Assembly (NCBI GenBank): GCA_037178855.1
Contig: JASJZC010000001.1
Location: forward strand, 7,254,001 to 7,318,000
DNA length: 64,000 nucleotides
Direction of reading: 5' to 3'
Origin: Oscheius sp. JU75
Lineage: Eukaryota > Nematoda > Chromadorea > Rhabditida > Rhabditidae
This document shows, piece by piece, positions 62,102-64,000 of this stretch; within the stretch, counting starts at the first letter, position 1, and each line of letters opens with the position of its first letter. The notes under the pieces were generated by a model. The model saw only the letters and a program-made list of their open reading frames with translations, was not told the DNA's origin and did no database searches. Both the position numbers and the translations under genes were made by a program.

Positions 62102-62991
62102 ATGATTCGTCAAGCTATTCGCTCTATTTCCACCACAAGGGTTGGACTCTATCGTGAGTTTTCTTTTTACTCTTTGAGTTTGGGATCTTTGGATTTAGTC
62201 AAACTTGGGGTCCTGACAGAATTCTTTCCAAATCAAAGGCCAGATACCTAACTTGCTGTAACTGAAGCTCAGACTACACAATTGCTAAGTTCATGGCCGC
62301 AATGTGTCTTCTTTAATTGCCAGACTGTTTTGACTATGAACCAAACCAACGTCATAGTTGTTTTTGTTCGGTAGTGGAACTTTTCAGACCCCTATCTCAA
62401 AGATAAGACTGATCCCTTGTACTTTGAAGGCTGTGAGAAAGATTCTAGAGATATTTGACCAGAAAAAGCTCCGATCCTTTGATCTCTTCCCAATTTTCGA
62501 AAAACATGTAGACTTTGTTTACCCCCCGTCCCTCTCATTGATTGTTTACAGCTAAAAGTGCAAGCGTCCTTCTTGAAATAGCTTATAAGCCTGGTTTTTC
62601 AGAAGTTGAGTCTGCCACCTCGAAGATCAAGCAAGGTGCCCAGGAACTTGGAAACATCGGCTACAACAAGGCTGCCGAGGCCGGCAAAGAAGGAAAAGAG
62701 AAGGTCAACAGAGCCATGAACAACATTCACAGTCGCTCCGAGGAAGCCTTGAACAAGGCCCAGACCAAGGGACAGATGGCCCAACAGACCGCTGTCGATA
62801 CCGAGAAGAGGGTTGAGGACAAGGCTCGTGGTATGGCTGAAACTGCCAAGGAAAAGCTCGAGACTGCCGAGGACAAGGCCAAGGGAATGGCCGAGGCTGC
62901 CAAGGAGAAGCTGGAAGATGCCAAGGACAAGACGACCGAGACCTTGAAGAATGCCAAAGAATGGGTCCAGGAGAAGGTCTACGGAAAGTAG
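62102..62991 (+). CDS. LEA-like (group 3) protein with mitochondrial presequence
   Basis: Exon 1 62102-62153, exon 2 62603-62991; joined in phase; about 146 residues. Exon 1 encodes a basic, Ser/Thr-rich amphipathic leader (MIRQAIRSISTTRVGLY), typical of mitochondrial import. Exon 2 is an Ala/Lys/Glu-rich hydrophilic helix with 11-residue repeats (KARGMAETAKEKLETAEDK, KAKGMAEAAKEKLEDAKDK), the group 3 LEA pattern, and ends WVQEKVYGK. LEA proteins protect membranes and proteins during drying or cold and occur in nematodes, tardigrades, rotifers and brine shrimp. The repeat halves suggest internal duplication. TATA-like box upstream; AATAAA 48 nt after the stop. Apolipoprotein-like helix proteins are an alternative family. 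Confidence 0.88.
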
Positions 62992-63038
62992 ATCCAATTC
63001 GACATACGATACTTGTAAGCAAATGATCTGCTGTAAAT

Positions 63039-63044
63039 AATAAA
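63039..63044 (+). terminator. Poly(A) signal of the LEA-like gene
   Basis: AATAAA 48 nt downstream of the TAG stop. Confidence 0.75.
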
Positions 63045-63326
63045 TTGTACACACCCAGTCTCATTTTTTCCGATCACAGGAACATTTGGAGTTCACAGGG
63101 TAGAATAATAAGAATACGAAGAGGAAGGGAGAGTCATGAAGAAGGTAGAAAAGTAAAGGCCAAACCCAGAGGAAGACCAGAGTTCAGGTCCCTAGTAGAG
63201 AGTCAATGAGAGAAAGAAAAACTAGAAGAAAGTCAAACAAAGAGAACAAGAGAAATTGGACACATTATTATTAGATGTCAGTCTACTTGGGAGAGAAGTA
63301 GGCAGGTAGCATCAGATTCATTTTTT

Positions 63327-64000
63327 TTATCCGGGGGTTCCTCCAGTTCCAGACGCCTTGGGAGCAGACGTTCCTCTGCCAGTTCCGGGGGCGCTGAAGT
63401 AGCACAATTGGTTTCCGAAGCCAGCTCCTCCTCTTCCGAAGTAGGCCGAGATGGTTTCTCCTTCAGATCCAGACGAGGTAGCAGGAATAGAAGAGGCACC
63501 TCCGAGGGCGGTCATCGTCGAGGATTCGGAAGGCAGTTCAGCCACAGCAGTCATAGTAGATGGTCCGGAAGGAGTAGCTCCGAGAGCAGTCATTGTGGAA
63601 GATCCAGTGCCTGTGAGGCTCCGCCAACAGCAGTCATGATCAAAGGATAGCTGGGCATCAATCCAATGGCGTAGAGGAACCGAAAGGAATCGGAGCTCTG
63701 ACTGCAGTCATGGTCGAGAGTCCAGGAGCAGCACCGACGGCAATCATCGTAGACTGAAGAGGATGGCCACCCGCAGCAGTCATAGTCGTCCTCCTCTCCA
63801 TATCGTCCGCGTCTCTCACTTGTGAGGATGTCGCATCCTTCTCTTCCTTTTTTGTTTCCTTCTTCTGGTCCTTCGTCTCTTGCTTCTTCTTCTCCAGCTT
63901 CGGATCCCCTTTCTCCTTGGTGGTCGATGTGACTGGAGTTACGGTACTATCCACTTTCTTATAGTTGTAACACGGTTCCTTCTTCTTGCCTCCACATTGT
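63327..64000 (-). CDS. CGG-KKK protein with STMTA repeats (partial, runs off the window)
   Basis: Two exons visible, minus strand: >64000-63681 and 63610-63327, joined in phase across a 70-nt intron; about 200 residues seen. The N-terminal side reads QCGGKKKEPCYNYKK, then a basic/acidic low-complexity block (KLEKKKQETKDQKKETKK). The middle has roughly 13-residue repeats built on S-T-M-T-A-[VL]-G (STMIAVGAAPGL, STMTALGATPSGP, STMTAVAELPSES, STMTALGGASSIP). The C-terminus is Gly/Ala/Ser-rich (AYFGRGGAGFGNQL, KASGTGGTPG). No family recognised; disordered structural or surface protein is a guess. The intron itself contains a further repeat unit at 63620-63637. A dead copy of the 5' part is at 7.5 kb. 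Confidence 0.65.

Noticed and set aside
62550-62602. Alternative earlier exon for the LEA-like gene after an acceptor at about 62552
   Set aside because: Reads into an in-frame TAG; the acceptor at 62601-62602 keeps the frame.

Overview
The window is from a small, gene-dense animal nuclear genome. Nearly every gene is broken by very short GT-AG introns (about 34-60 nt, many ending in TTTCAG). The genes are animal ones: myosin VI, Sec8, otopetrin, EF-1alpha, OSTF1, NCB5OR and a G-alpha subunit. Eight or more genes have a 3' splice-acceptor motif 0-17 nt upstream of the ATG, as expected for spliced-leader trans-splicing or very short 5'UTR exons. A nematode or close ecdysozoan fits best; this is inference and the phylum is not proven. 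I rebuilt gene models by joining exons whose reading phase and family similarity agree, so splice coordinates may be off by a few bases.

Left part (1-20.7 kb): 3' end of a G-alpha gene (+), convergent with a catalytically degenerate ACSF2-like acyl-CoA synthetase (-). Then comes a motor-less duplicate of the myosin VI tail (-), a gene-poor stretch holding a decayed copy of the gene at the far end of the window, and the complete myosin VI gene (-). Myosin VI has long 5' introns and, unusually, upstream exons for a charged coiled-coil N-terminal extension. Next is a secreted three-finger (Ly6/ET-like) protein with a Thr-rich tail.

Middle (20.7-39.5 kb): gene-poor. It holds two small secreted-protein genes (one with a natural run of ten histidines), several dispersed-repeat families, tRNA-derived elements, microsatellites and two striking hairpins.

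Right part (39.5-64 kb): gene-dense. In order: an intronless S1-type protease, EF-1alpha, a TMEM256 homologue, OSTF1, a tail-anchored protein, a 12-exon C2H2 zinc-finger protein, Sec8/EXOC4 with a tandem truncated copy of its N-terminus, NCB5OR (CYB5R4), an otopetrin proton channel, a mitochondrially targeted LEA-like protein and the edge of a repeat-containing CGG-KKK protein.

The strongest theme is partial gene duplication. Truncated copies of myosin VI (tail only) and Sec8 (N-terminus only) keep intact reading frames and conserved splice sites beside their parents, and a third, inverted, clearly dead copy of the repeat protein lies 56 kb from its source. I saw no operon of a known novel system. 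The most novel candidates are these truncated paralogues, the N-terminally extended myosin VI, the hairpins, and an intron that contains a unit of its own gene's coding repeat.
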